In this document: positions 52,626-63,751 of the stretch, one piece after another
Numbering within the stretch: position 1 is the stretch's first letter
Layout of the letters: each line of letters opens with the position of its first letter
Origin: Diatrype stigma
Taxonomy: Eukaryota > Ascomycota > Sordariomycetes > Xylariales > Diatrypaceae
Reading direction: 5' to 3'
Length of the DNA: 64,000 bases
Assembly (NCBI GenBank): GCA_022225965.2
Contig: JAKJXP020000024.1
Location: 310,001-374,000, forward strand
The notes under the pieces: model-generated
Told to the model about the DNA's origin: nothing
The model's input: the letters and a program-made list of their open reading frames with translations, nothing else
Databases searched by the model: none
Program-made: the position numbers and the translations under genes

Positions 52626-53977
52626 ATGGACCAATTTGGTCAGCTGGCGCTAGAACAGTTCGGAGATCAGAAGTTTCGAGACGACTGCGTCACGTCTCCC
52701 ACGACCTATCGCATTTTCCGCATTTCAGTTCCAGACCCCGAGTACACACATGTTCGCTATGACCATGTGCACAGCGATGACATTGCCGGTGTTTTCCAAG
52801 ATCCAAGCAACAGCAGCCTGGCTTGCCCTCTACCGTCGTTGCGAATAGTCGCGATCCCCTCGTCCGTGACTGCGAATTGGGAGTCCGTCCTGGAGATCCA
52901 CAAGCAAAGCTTTATTCGAATTATCAGCGCCATTGGCTTGAATCCGGCCGCTTTGTGGCTTCTCAAGCACCGATACGATGGGTTTCATCACTTCCCACAA
53001 GGGAGGAACCTCGAGGCGTTCTTCTTCGGGGCGTCGTTATATGCCCTCATCTGGACGTTCGACCGGACAACTCAGTCCACTCGCGCTATTTACATACAGC
53101 GTTTCAAAGGTTTTCACCCTGGTATGGATGTGGGCTTCGATAGCCTAGCGAATATACTGAAGAAGCACAAAGATCATGTGTACTCGCCAAACCTGCTTGC
53201 CTATTCTGCTTGTCTTGATCTCTCTCATTTCTACGATGCTGTGCTTGGGAAGAATGAGTTGTCTTACATCCATCATATTGAACGCTCTACTGGATATGGG
53301 CCAGAAAGTCTAGGACTTCGCGAGCGGTATAATATTGATGAGCTGATGCAGGGGCTCCAGGGCCTTGGCGGCTCCTTGAACAACATGGCCAATCTTCAAC
53401 GCCACTTCCGCATAGTTGAGTCCGTAACAGCCTTCTTAGAAAAGGACCCGATACGCGTGGATGATTTACCACCGGAGATCCATGATCAGGTGGAACATTC
53501 GTCGGCACAGCTCACGGAAGGCCTACCCCTATTGAAAAGTCGTACTCACGCTTCAATGGAGTATGTTGCATATTTGAAGGAGCGCTCTGAGAGGCTATCG
53601 TCAATAGTATGTGGACCATCAAAGAACCGTGTATTCAAGAAAGCTCTGACCGAATCTAGTTGTTCGCACTACTCACTCACGAGGATGCCGCCACTGGGGT
53701 GAAGTTAGCGGCGTCTAGCACCAGGATTGCTGCGGACACGAAACGGGACAGCTCCTCTATGAAAACAGTCGCCATCATGACCATGGCCTTCCTCCCCGGC
53801 ACGTTCTTTGCTGCTCTCCTAGCGATCCCTTCGTTCGATAACTGGGTGGCGTCCCAGGACTACATCTGGGTCTACTGGGCGCTCACGATTCCTACTACTA
53901 TTCTCGTGTTCTTGGTATGGGGCTGCTTAATGAACAGAAAATGGATCGGGAACGCGATTGCCGGGAATAGTGATTAG
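52626..53977 (+). CDS. CorA-like membrane protein (Mg2+/metal transporter superfamily)
   Basis: Two exons, 52626-53606 and 53660-53977, join ATA|TTG to 432 residues. CorA-family proteins are pentameric metal channels with a long helical cytoplasmic N-terminal part and two C-terminal membrane spans. Here the first about 330 residues are soluble and helical. The conserved linker LFALLTHEDAATGVKLAASS, then TKRDSSSMKTVAIMTMAFLPG, leads into span one (FFAALLAIP) and, after a short loop (SFDNWVASQD), span two (YIWVYWALTIPTTILVFLVWG). The GMN signature of true CorA channels is missing from the loop; many fungal CorA-like proteins share this loss, so metal transport is not assured. The exon 1 start has no closer competitor upstream in frame. 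It is divergent from ARP1. Confidence 0.82.
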
Positions 53978-55078
53978 GGCTGAGAAGTGATCACAATCTC
54001 CTGTTTCAATCGATTGGAACAGATTCTGGGTGTCTTCATGCTCTGACATCGAATTTGCCGGTCATTTACTCGCGCTACGAGTGGTCCACGGTTAATGACT
54101 AGTCCATGGTCATGGACTGTAGCAACGATTCCTGGTTTTCCGGTTTACGCATGCTATGAGATAGTGCATAACGAAACGATACGTCGACGATGACACGGAG
54201 TTGGTGATGGTTTTTGTATTTGAGCATATCATGTTTTCAAGTTGGAGTTATAGTAGTCATCATGTATATTATTCTGCATTGCATTGTTGGTTTTGTTATT
54301 TCCAGAGTCGAAGCAGTTTGAGAAACAGCCCAACATGAACATGGCTGAACGTCGTAGTGAGAGTGAGAATTTTCGGGGACATCGCTCGACAGAATAGACG
54401 GGGCCATAGCTACGGCTTACTACGACTTGCACGCAATCTTAAACAACGACACCTTACCTACCTGGTGCCCATTGCCCCTTCGTCCATATCAACTGACCGA
54501 AATGCCGGTGCGGAGCCCAGATGCGGGGAAGATTAGTGCACCTAGAACAGAGTATATGCGGGCGTGCAAGTAGTTATAGCGCCCCTGAAACCCCTACCCC
54601 CCTACCTAGACAAGGCCACACACATAAGGTCCTCCACCCCGCAGGTCACCAGATGCGACGCCATCATAAGGGATGTAGTAAACACATACGCTTTCACTTC
54701 AAGCGAACGAGTGATCTACCATATCTAAGGATTATATAATACCTAGCTGAAGCCACTGTGGAGCTTTCCCCAAGCATTCGTGCAATGCGGCAACAATATC
54801 GGCTGCGTCACGGCACGTCGGCCGCGAATGCTGTGGCCGGTAGTTTTCCCGATGTCCACTTGTGTTTGCCGTGTAATAGTCATGAGCTGCCATCTAAGCA
54901 ATCTGTAATGGTAGGTACATTGCCTTCGAGGCGAATTTGGACGTACATTATCTAGGACGCACCCCATGCGCGCAAACCATACCTACATTTATATATGATA
55001 CATCGTAAGGTTACATCTATGTAGCGTCGCAATTCCACCTCAAACCAGTCGTTAGGAGAAAGAAGCAAAGAACACAGA
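53978..55078. other. intergenic stretch (1.1 kb)
   Basis: AGTCCATG-GT-CATGGACT at 54101-54118 is a perfect inverted repeat just past the CorA-like stop and could mark 3' end structure. The rest should include the promoter of the FAD monooxygenase. No coding frame was recognised. Confidence 0.45.
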
Positions 55079-56655
55079 ATGCCTACAGAAGAGCCATCAT
55101 CTCACGCACCGGCGCCCACGAGCCCGCCCCGGCCACCAACAGCGCCGCCGACCGGCATCCGGGTGCTGATCGTGGGGGCGGGGTTCGCGGGCCTGACGGC
55201 GGCGATCGAGTGCGCGCGGCAGGGGCACACGGTGCTCCTGCTCGAGAAGGCGGCGGAGCTGCGGGCGCTGGGCGACATCATCTCGTTCGGGTCGAACGCG
55301 GGGCGGATCTTCGGGCGCTGGCCGGGCGTGCCCGCGCAGATGGAGCCCATCAGCCTGCGCCCGGCCAGCTTCACCATCAAGTCGGGCCGCGACGGCGACG
55401 TGCTGTTCGACCAGCGCTGGACCGACGTCGAGAACGGCTGGGGCCCCCGCTACGACGGCCACCGCGGCGAGTACCACGACATCGTCTACCGCCACGCGCT
55501 GTCGTACGAGCGCGTCGAGGTCCGGCTCGGCGCCCGCGTCGAGGACTACTTCGAGGAGGATGGGGACGGGGGCGAGGTCGGCGTGGTGCTGGCGGACGGC
55601 GGCGAGCGGATCACCGCCGACGTGGTCCTCGCGGCCGAGGGCGTCCGCAGCCGCGGTCGCAAGATCGTGCTCGGCTTCGAGGACAAGCCCAAGGCTTCGG
55701 GCTACGCCGTCTACCGCAGCTGGTTCCCCGCCGACGAGATTGCCAAGGACCCGGACTTGCGCTGGCTTGTGGACAGCGGCGATCGCCACGTCGCTTGGCT
55801 CGCCCCCGATATCCACTTCATTGCTGCGTCGCTGAGGCAGGGGCAGGACTTCTCCTGGGTGTGCACGCATAAGGTACGTAACGTCTGTCTCTCTCTCTCT
55901 CTGTGTGTGGAATAGCATGTTAGAGAGAGAGGGAAAAGGAACACCCCTTTCTCCCTCGCTAACGACAAAAACAGGACGATCAAGACATCGAGGAGAGCTG
56001 GCAGCACGAGTCGCCGCTGTCGGACGCGCGCGAGGTGCTGCGGGGGTGGGAGCCGGCCATCCAGAAGATCCTCGACGTGACGCCGTCGCCGCTGATCGAC
56101 TGGAAGCTCGTCTACCGCGACCCGTTGCCGACGTGGATCTCGCCGGGGCGGCGCATCGCGCTGATCGGCGACGCCGCGCACCCGTTCCTGCCGACGTCGA
56201 TGCAGGGCGCGTCGCAGGCGATGGAGGACGGCGTCACGCTCGGGGTGTGTCTGCGGCGGGCCGCCGAAGCAGCAGCCACGGCCACCGGTGACGACAGCAG
56301 CAAGAAGAACCAAAACCTCAAGGACCGCATCCGCGAAGCCGTGGCGGCCTACGAGGCCCTGCGGTACGAGCGCGTCCGGTCGGCGCAGAAGACGGGCGAG
56401 CAGACCCGCGACATCTGGCACAAGGCGGACCTGGCGGCGGCGCGCAGGGACCCGCCGAGCCTGCGGCTCCGCCGCGAGGCCTGGCTGCTGGACTTCGACG
56501 CCGAGAGGCACGCCGAGGACAACTACGACCGCACGGTCGCGCTGCTGCGGCGGACGGGCCTGGCTGACACGGCCGAGGCCCGCGCGCTGCACCTGGTCCC
56601 CGAGGCGAAGAACGGGTGGACGGAGTACGCGGAGGATAGCGGGGTGGATGTCTGA
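55079..56655 (+). CDS. FAD-dependent monooxygenase (salicylate hydroxylase-like)
   Basis: Group A flavoprotein hydroxylases use NAD(P)H and O2 to hydroxylate aromatic substrates. Exons 55079-55873 and 55975-56655 join AAG|GAC to 491 residues. The N-terminal GAGFAG (residues 33-38) in VLIVGAGFAGLTAAIECARQ binds the ADP part of FAD. AAEGVRSRGRK takes the place of the DG motif (Glu instead of the usual Asp), and LIGDAAHPFLPTSMQGASQAMEDG is the GD motif for the riboflavin part. LDFDAERHAEDNY near the C-terminus is typical of fungal salicylate-hydroxylase-like enzymes. The coding part is very GC-rich, more so than its flanks. No signal peptide or membrane span was seen. The substrate is unknown. 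It converges on the small gene at 56963. Confidence 0.9.
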
Positions 56656-56962
56656 GGGGGAGTTATGGGAGCACGTAAATAACTAGACGGTCTAGACTAG
56701 ACTCGAGTAGGTTGTGGTTGTGGCTGTGAGAATGTTTTTGTTCCTTTTGGTTTCTTCTATGTACATATATGCTTTTTGTCTATGCATACCACCGACTTAT
56801 CTTATATACCGGGACGTAGTTGCCTAACTACTTTGTCCAACCCAGTGTTGTTGTTGAACGCCTATAAACTCCCTTCCATGCGCCCGTCTAGGACGTCTAT
56901 CTCTACCTTGTAGGTATGATCATATGCAGACGCGGTCTAGCCATCTCATCCCCGAATAAAAT
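56656..56962. other. short convergent gap
   Basis: This 307-bp gap carries the two 3' UTRs of convergent genes. It is T-rich at 56728-56790. Nothing else was seen. Confidence 0.45.
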
Positions 56963-57270
56963 CTACATGTGGCCATCCATGAGCTTGCTGGCACCGAGCG
57001 GCCAGCCCAACACCAATGCGAGACCGGGGAAGTAACTAATGGGCACATCATTAGCTGCCGAACGTGGGGAATGGCCAGGCTTGACTGCGATGATGTGCGA
57101 GAGGGTGAGTAGAGATATGCTTACATGAGTGCTTGGTTCGCCCGGCTCTTGGCTATCCGGCCCCAGTCGTAACTCCGTGGAGGTTGTGCTTGTTGGGCTC
57201 TGCGGGCGCTGTGCTGGAAGGATCTGACGATGGGCATGCGGCCCTGTGCGAGAGCTCGAGCAGCTAGCAT
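56963..57270 (-). CDS. small intron-split protein (72 aa), probable mitochondrial membrane protein
   Basis: Two exons, 57270-57125 and 57035-56963, join AT|T in frame with a GTAAGC donor and an ATTAG acceptor, giving 72 residues. The first half is rich in Ala, Arg and Gln without acids (MLAARALAQGRMPIVRSFQH), as expected for a matrix-targeting presequence. After DWGRIAKSRANQALI comes one hydrophobic span, YFPGLALVLGWPLGASKL, and the protein stops at DGHM. It resembles small single-span subunits of respiratory complexes, but I cannot match it to a named subunit. The clean splice signals, the retained frame and the sensible protein argue that it is real. It converges on the FAD monooxygenase gene. 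Confidence 0.7.
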
Positions 57271-60200
57271 TGTGACGTTGGGGTGTTTTGGTGGATGTGT
57301 TAGGTAGTGATTATGTACCTTGTGTCGCGTAGGGTTGCTACCTAGTGACTAAGTAGATGCAGAGTGCGAATCGAATGAGAAGTGTTTCACTGAGTTTGAA
57401 TCGAAGGGTGTATCGTCGTATTCTTGACACCGACGTGAGTTGAGAGTTTGATATGGAAATCACAAGAAAAGACTGTGAGAGTGGAGGATTGTTCACCGTG
57501 GAGCTGAGATGGTCTGAATGTTCCAAGGCAGATCTGGCATTTCGACTACGGCGGCTACGAGAGTCTTTTATACAGGACTACAGATCGGACCACGTCCTTC
57601 GAAGCACGATGGGCTGGTGGGCTGGAAAGTGAGTCTACCTTGAGGCTCATCTGTCTCGCCTACTACACGAGGGCGAGAGAACTCCACTATCATACCATGC
57701 TGACATTGATCCTCGACTAGACAGGAAACATGGCGCCACGTCCAACTCCTGAACAAGCGGCCAGGAAGCCGCGATGCGCAGATTGCCCACGATGCGAGAA
57801 CTAATCGGGAATGGACGCGAGGCAGAAGAGGAAAAAAGACATGGCAAGGCGAGGCATCGTCAGCTAGAATGATCCAGGACCGAGGCGGCGGCTCCTAATA
57901 TTGGGGGTTGTCGTACGGCTGAGCTGGAGCGGTCGTATGACGTGGGACGACCTTCGGCGCTGGCCGCCGGTTTTGGTCGAGTTCTAGCTGGCTAGGTGGC
58001 CGATAGCGAAGCTCAAATGAGAATAAAACGGGGAGATGAGCACCCGTATCGTTCCGCTCTGGTGACAGACGCCAGCCACTTGATCATCTACATATACACC
58101 TTATCTAATCGAGCAATTGACAGAAGAAGGGGTCGGTCGCTTCATTCGATGATGTTCTTGACATACATAAGTAAATGGCCGAACTATGAAGACCTTTACT
58201 CGCCTTTTATCAATGCCAAAATGACAAACCTTGGAAGTCTAGCGCCAGCTTTTCTCGTTTGTCTGGCAGCTGGTCTGGGTATATGCATATCTCACTTTCG
58301 TCCATATCTGAATCTACCTACTATGATTATTTTCTCTTATATTACTTGTACTCGGTATTGCTTTATTCCAGTTCTTCACATTTTCAATGAACCCCCATGT
58401 CTGATCAATCCTATTTCATTGGTGTCGACCAGCGTTCTCGAAGGGGTCGTTGTATTGACTGCATGCAAGCAATATGCACATCGAGCGCGAAACAACTAAT
58501 TGAAGACCTGCTTATCTCGAAACATTTTTGCAGTGCTTGGGCTTTGCTTGGGGTTTGATGATCTTGAGTATGATATGCCTTTGTTATCTCTTATTTCACC
58601 ATACAGCCATAGTAGAACTGGCGGACGATCGAAGCTTATAATCGGTAGGCATGTCCTGTGGGACTGATATGGCGGGAATATTGATTGCACCTATGCTCAC
58701 ATGATGCCCGGTGGGTAGAGGTGGGTTTGTCTGTGGAATACTAAGAATTGGAACCTCCTATAACCCCGCAGCCCCGATCCATCGGTAGTCGGCTATGCAA
58801 TCTTCCGAGGGAGTTCCTTCGGTTGGTTCCATTTCAAGTTCCAGTTGCTGCGACAGCTGCAGTTGGAACCTCCCAACCTCCGCCCACAGATCCACTACCA
58901 TACCTGAGACCTGCACCTGTAGGCTGGAGATTGTTTAGGTGACCGGGTAGCTAGGCTTCGGCAACTGCAAACAGATGCTCAAATGCAATGATTAGGGAGA
59001 TACCTGCACCTGCAGCAGAGGTTTCGCCTAATATTGTCAGTGCATTGTCAGTGCACGAGCCACCTCATTAAGGAAGTGAGGGAAGTGACCACTTTGGGAA
59101 TCAAGCTTGGGTGAATTACAAAGTACATAGAACCTTCTCAAGCTGTAACGCGCCAAAACTTCTACAATTTACCCTCTGCAATTACACTCCATGCAGGAGA
59201 TAAACATTGCATTTCGAACTCGACATTTTCATCGCTAGGTATAATGTCGATGCAGTCTTTCGAATGAACTTGCGTCTCTCATCTCCATCATTGTATTCGA
59301 CCGTCGGATTTTGAGCGGTTTCAGCCTCAATTGTCACCAACCATTGGATCCTCCAGCCGCGCTGGGCCGTCGTGCAATATATTGCTTAGTATGAAGAACG
59401 ACTGCACGCTCGACCAGACTGCGCTGCTGCCGCCCCTGCCAACAACATCTAGTTCAACCCGAGGGCGCAGGTTGTATAGGTAAGTTCTGTCTCTGTTGAT
59501 CCCAAAATACCATTGTGACACTTCCTGCCCGTCGATGGATTCAAGCCTTTCGGCTTAACTATACCCGGCTTGTCGATGATGAACAAATTGGTAAAAGGTC
59601 GGACTGCTTTTGTGGGACTTCTGGTTTTGATCTCTATACCCGCTTGAATTAAGCATGCCTTGATTATTTTATAATCAAGTCGCGTCGGCCTCCAGAATTC
59701 ATCGTATCGTTGGCTACCTTAAACATCAGGTAGCCACGTTCCTGGAGGCTGATAAAGATACCATAACACCACATTATGGTCGCCGCTACATGGAGCCTGG
59801 CTTTATAATGCCCCTATAAGGCTGGGCCAAAGGCTGCGGCGGAAAGGCCCACTGAGGATTGCAATTCAAAGCGTGGTATAGATTTCGAAGCCGCTGTCTC
59901 TGGCGGAGTGACGATCATTAAGAGAAACTGAAAAGATCTGAGACTACCACAACGCCGTCCATCCATACTTAGCTTTCGCGTAACATTTCGCGTAAAGATC
60001 CGGGACCCCCGCACTTAATCTATACTGCAACGTCGCATTACTAACATCTCAATTTTATAGAAACTTCGACATTAGCAGTAAGCTGCACAATGCCCTGCTG
60101 ATTGTTGTACCGGTGTTACAATTATAATAAATTGGAGACAATAGGATAGCGCCTATTCTACTATTCCCAGCACAATAGTTCTTTTCTTTCCTTCTTTTGC

Positions 60201-60405
60201 AGCTGTAGGTTAATTCATCATTATCATCAAATATAGGTAGAACATTGCACTTTCCACCAGCTTTCTTAAAATCTAGAATGACCGAACCTGAAAAATTCAA
60301 TTGTCTCCCCCACGTTTTATTTGGAATATGGTATACTAATTCAACGACAGGAGCTCGACATGCTGGACGCATCTCAATCCTATACGGCAGGGGTGGTAAG
60401 ATAAT
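57271..60405. other. gene-poor stretch (3.1 kb) with hairpin cluster
   Basis: The left end should hold the promoter of the 72-residue gene. A 167-codon frame at 57996-58499 has no recognisable content. ATTGTCAGTGC is directly repeated near 59034-59057. A dense set of inverted repeats lies at 59659-59780 (separate entry). The right end should hold the promoter of the 795-residue gene. Confidence 0.4.
59659..59780. ncRNA. candidate structured RNA or element remnant: three adjacent hairpins
   Basis: Three perfect inverted repeats follow one another within 122 bp. CTTGATTAT/ATAATCAAG (59659-59679) has a 3-nt loop. GCCTCCAG/CTGGAGGC (59688-59749) encloses TGGCTACCT/AGGTAGCCA (59711-59736), a nested two-stem arm. 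ACCATAA/TTATGGT (59760-59780) comes next. An imperfect fourth arm, CTTTATA/TATAAGG, lies at about 59799-59822. No tRNA boxes, RNase P or SRP signatures were recognised. The arrangement could be a non-coding RNA, a folded 5' leader or a small transposon scar. Confidence 0.35.
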
Positions 60406-62793
60406 ATGGATTTCATAGAATCAGAACACCCGGAGCGAGGCGACAGAGTATATATCGAGCTACCGCGTGCACCGCCTGCTAATTGGATGTCTTCCTCAAA
60501 CCGTGATGGGAGTAGGGGTTCTGGGCTGCTATGTCAACAACCAGGTTGTTCATGCGTTGTTTTGACGGGCGGGGATTATTGCTTGCACCATAAGAAGACC
60601 GAGGGTCCCGTTAGACCGGATTCCAGTGCGACAGCAACTAGCCCTCATGAGACCCGCGAAATTGGCCCAAATGTTGAGCCGTTATCTGGACGATTACCCA
60701 AAATTAATGGCCATTCTGTCGAAGCTTTTGGCGGGGGAAAACCCAGTGACGCCACCATAACGGTGAATACGTCCAGACAACCAATGCTGCCTGCCCATAG
60801 CAAAAAGCAACTGCCTGGGAAAAGCATAGCGAGAAAAAGTGCGGGGGCATCTCGTTCAACTCCGAAGGCCGGCTTCAGCCCTGAAGGTCCCCGAACATCA
60901 GGAACAAATTTTGGGAGCTCCGCTCCCTTTCCGGATCCTCGTCCACCCAAAAGGTCGCGACAGTCTCCTGTTGATCATGTCGACTCTGAAAACTTCCAGA
61001 TGCCTGCCGAAATTCGGAAGGCGGATGGCACGGCTAGCGAAGGATTTTCTCTTCGTCCCAAGGTGAAGACAAACACAACGGCCTCAAAATCTGTTCCATC
61101 AAATGTCGAGAATATTGAGGGAAAATCGCCTACAAAAAACATGACTGAAGAAAAACTGCCACCAGACCGCGACAGCACCCCCGTAAGCCCTAGCATAAGG
61201 AATGATAGTCGCCACAAAACGTCGAGTAGTGGTCAAACCCAATCTAAAATACACAACAACTCTTGTGCCACTAAAACCAGAGATGCCACAGATGTCGGTG
61301 GATACAAAAATGCACTTGCACAATCAAACCCAACAGAGTTTCATACGGAAGCTCAATCCGGGTCTCATCAAGCTAGCCCTCCAAAAAATAAGGGACACTG
61401 GGATTTGAAAAGCAGTCATCGCAAGCAAAGAAAGGGTAGCCCCAGTCCCGAGCAGTCGTATCCTAGACGAGGTCAAAAACCACACATCCATGAGCGCAAT
61501 TCCGAGCCATTACAGTCCAAAAGGCCTTCCATAATTGAAGCTAAAGGGTCGCATAACAATATAGGCCATGGAGCTACACGCTCGGAGCCTAGGTCTGATT
61601 CTGCGGTATCCACCAATAGCTTAGAGGGGATGGATGGCATACATACGCAAGCACGGTTTGCGATAGACCAAACGCCTTCGCAAAGGGATCGAAGAAGGGC
61701 AATTGCAAAGATACCACCTGCATCAACAAGCTTAAATGGCGGGACGGACTCAGACACCCCCTTGACTAGGGTCATGCCAAAAGCGCGGTTCTCGAAGGGA
61801 GTGCCCACGACCCTAAGAAGTGAAGCAACTACAAGCCATTCTACAACCGAAACGACAAGTCGGTCCACATCGGTTACCATGAGTGAAAATCGGAAAGTCA
61901 ACAGTCTAGGCTCTTACCAGATTACAAGGCATCATAGGAAAACCCTCGGTGCCGATGAGCGACGAAAGCTGGCAATTGAGAAGCATGATCCAGTCAAATT
62001 CGACTCGTACATCTATGGGACGCCAAACGAACCTTTCAGACCGGGCTCCGCGCTTTTCAACGTGCCTTGGTACGAACAGCCCCAGCGACCGATTCGGCCC
62101 GCTACGCACTTCGGCTACTTCGACCCCCGAGTGCACTGGTCGCAGCCGAAGTCGGACCAATGGTACCGGGACAAACAAGCCGAGATTACGAAACGAGGTG
62201 GCAGGAAGTCGCGGATTGGGAAAGCGGCAGTGAGCATGGCGCGGCGCAAACTTGAGGACCAGAGGGCCGACCGCCGCGTCAACCTGCCGGACCGCGTGGC
62301 GAACAACCCGAAGTGGATGGCGGCGTTGGATGAGCTGGACGGGATCATCGAGGCTAATCGCCACCGGGAGCTCGAGCGCGAGTTATGGGGGCCTGGACCC
62401 AAGAAGCAGCAGCCTCGGCAGCAACAACGAGAACCCCAAGAACGTCATCAACCCCAGCAGCAGCAGCAGGAGCAGCAGCAATATCAACAGCAACAATACC
62501 AACAACAGCAATACCAGCAGCTAATTCAGCAACCTCTGCAACAAGACCAATTACCCCAGCGATACCAGCAGCAGCCGCCACCGCTGCCGCCTTCATACAT
62601 GCATGAGCGCGAAGAGGACGAACAATACACGGACGATGACGAGGTAGAGTACGAAAGTCCTTCTAAGTCTAGACGGCGCGGGAGGGGAAGGAAGAAGGGC
62701 AAGGGAAAGGCTACGATGATGATCGACGAGGATGACTATGATTACGATGGCGGCGATGATGAGTATGTTGGTGTGGTATCAGATCTACCGTAG
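60406..62793 (+). CDS. unknown 795-residue low-complexity, probably nuclear protein
   Basis: One uninterrupted frame of 795 residues. I do not recognise the family. Near residues 43-62 a Cys/His cluster, LLCQQPGCSCVVLTGGDYCLHH, could bind one zinc ion. Residues 70 to about 500 are Ser/Pro/Lys/Thr-rich and disordered. A conserved-looking block near residues 540-650 reads PFRPGSALFNVPWYEQPQRP, then FGYFDPRVHWSQPKSDQWY, then NNPKWMAALDELDGIIEANR. It is followed by Gln-rich runs (CAG/CAA), an acidic patch, a basic RRRGRGRKKGKGK segment of AT-hook or NLS type, and an acidic end rich in Asp and Tyr. The layout suits a chromatin or transcription-associated protein, but this is inference from composition. 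The start at 60406 is the first ATG of the frame. The lack of introns is unusual in this window. Confidence 0.68.
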   Translation: MDFIESEHPERGDRVYIELPRAPPANWMSSSNRDGSRGSGLLCQQPGCSCVVLTGGDYCLHHKKTEGPVRPDSSATATSPHETREIGPNVEPLSGRLPKINGHSVEAFGGGKPSDATITVNTSRQPMLPAHSKKQLPGKSIARKSAGASRSTPKAGFSPEGPRTSGTNFGSSAPFPDPRPPKRSRQSPVDHVDSENFQMPAEIRKADGTASEGFSLRPKVKTNTTASKSVPSNVENIEGKSPTKNMTEEKLPPDRDSTPVSPSIRNDSRHKTSSSGQTQSKIHNNSCATKTRDATDVGGYKNALAQSNPTEFHTEAQSGSHQASPPKNKGHWDLKSSHRKQRKGSPSPEQSYPRRGQKPHIHERNSEPLQSKRPSIIEAKGSHNNIGHGATRSEPRSDSAVSTNSLEGMDGIHTQARFAIDQTPSQRDRRRAIAKIPPASTSLNGGTDSDTPLTRVMPKARFSKGVPTTLRSEATTSHSTTETTSRSTSVTMSENRKVNSLGSYQITRHHRKTLGADERRKLAIEKHDPVKFDSYIYGTPNEPFRPGSALFNVPWYEQPQRPIRPATHFGYFDPRVHWSQPKSDQWYRDKQAEITKRGGRKSRIGKAAVSMARRKLEDQRADRRVNLPDRVANNPKWMAALDELDGIIEANRHRELERELWGPGPKKQQPRQQQREPQERHQPQQQQQEQQQYQQQQYQQQQYQQLIQQPLQQDQLPQRYQQQPPPLPPSYMHEREEDEQYTDDDEVEYESPSKSRRRGRGRKKGKGKATMMIDEDDYDYDGGDDEYVGVVSDLP

Positions 62794-63751
62794 ATTCTGT
62801 CTGCTGCTATATACGTTGGCGGAATGTGCACATGCGCCTGAATATGACCTACGAAGACATCGCGCTGAGAAGGTGCACAATGATATGCATGGTGTGCATA
62901 GGTACGTACGTGCGTGGCTGCCTACAGTTACCTACGATCTTGGGATGGGATGCATGCAAGAGCCAGCCAAAAAACCCCGACAAGAATTGTGCTGTGGTCT
63001 TGAAACGAACACAATGTTCAATCTCTATACATTTGCGGTCGCAAGGCACTGTATCAGGTCCCTCATCACCTATAATGCCCGGTCGGGGCGGGGCAGGGTG
63101 CGTGCGGGTCAACTCAGCATAGGTAGCATTGCTATTGCCTGAGCCCAGGAAAGACAGAAACGCGAGAGAGAGGCGCAAACAGAAAGGGGGGAGCAGTAAG
63201 GTCGGTTTGCATTTGAAATAATCACAAGGCTATCGAATCGAACTCGGCCGACCTCAATTCAGCAAGGGATATAAATAGACACTTGGGTGCATGGGGCAGA
63301 GGGATTATAACGAACCGAGTGGCTGCTTACCACAGGGAATGGAACGGTAGCATAAATCATGATGCGTGGAAATGTCAGAAGCCTTTTACCTATCCGTCGT
63401 TGACCTCGTCTCGTTGCTACGCGAATCATCTTCTCGCCCACTTTATTTTCCAAACACTTCCTTTCTTACGGTGGGAAGTATTCACAAAGTATTATGCGCC
63501 ACCCAAGTCAATGCGGAGGGAAGGTAAGTAGGTAGTAGGTATGTAATGGATGTTTATTTGCCCGTTTTGCCCATTTTCCCAACACCGTACCGAACTAAAT
63601 GAAACTGTGTCTGTATACATCTATCTCTCTGCCTACCTGCTTAGGTATCTACGTAGGCATTGTAGGGCATCTCTCGCCCCTGGTTCTTTCTAGCTAGCCT
63701 CCTTCTAATGTTGTTCTTTCCCAAATCTATCTTCGATGAACCAGACTCACC
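62794..63751. other. convergent intergenic stretch
   Basis: This 958-bp gap lies between the 795-residue gene and the minus-strand gene at the right edge. TAGGTA-type motifs cluster at 63529-63660. No coding frame was recognised. Confidence 0.45.

Noticed and set aside
55097..55918. 273-codon minus-strand frame opposite the FAD monooxygenase
   Set aside because: Antisense shadow typical of very GC-rich coding sequence; the plus strand has all the flavoprotein motifs.
57996..58499. 167-codon plus-strand frame
   Set aside because: Cys/Ile/Tyr-rich without domain features. The hydrophobic stretch is suggestive, but nothing else supports a gene.
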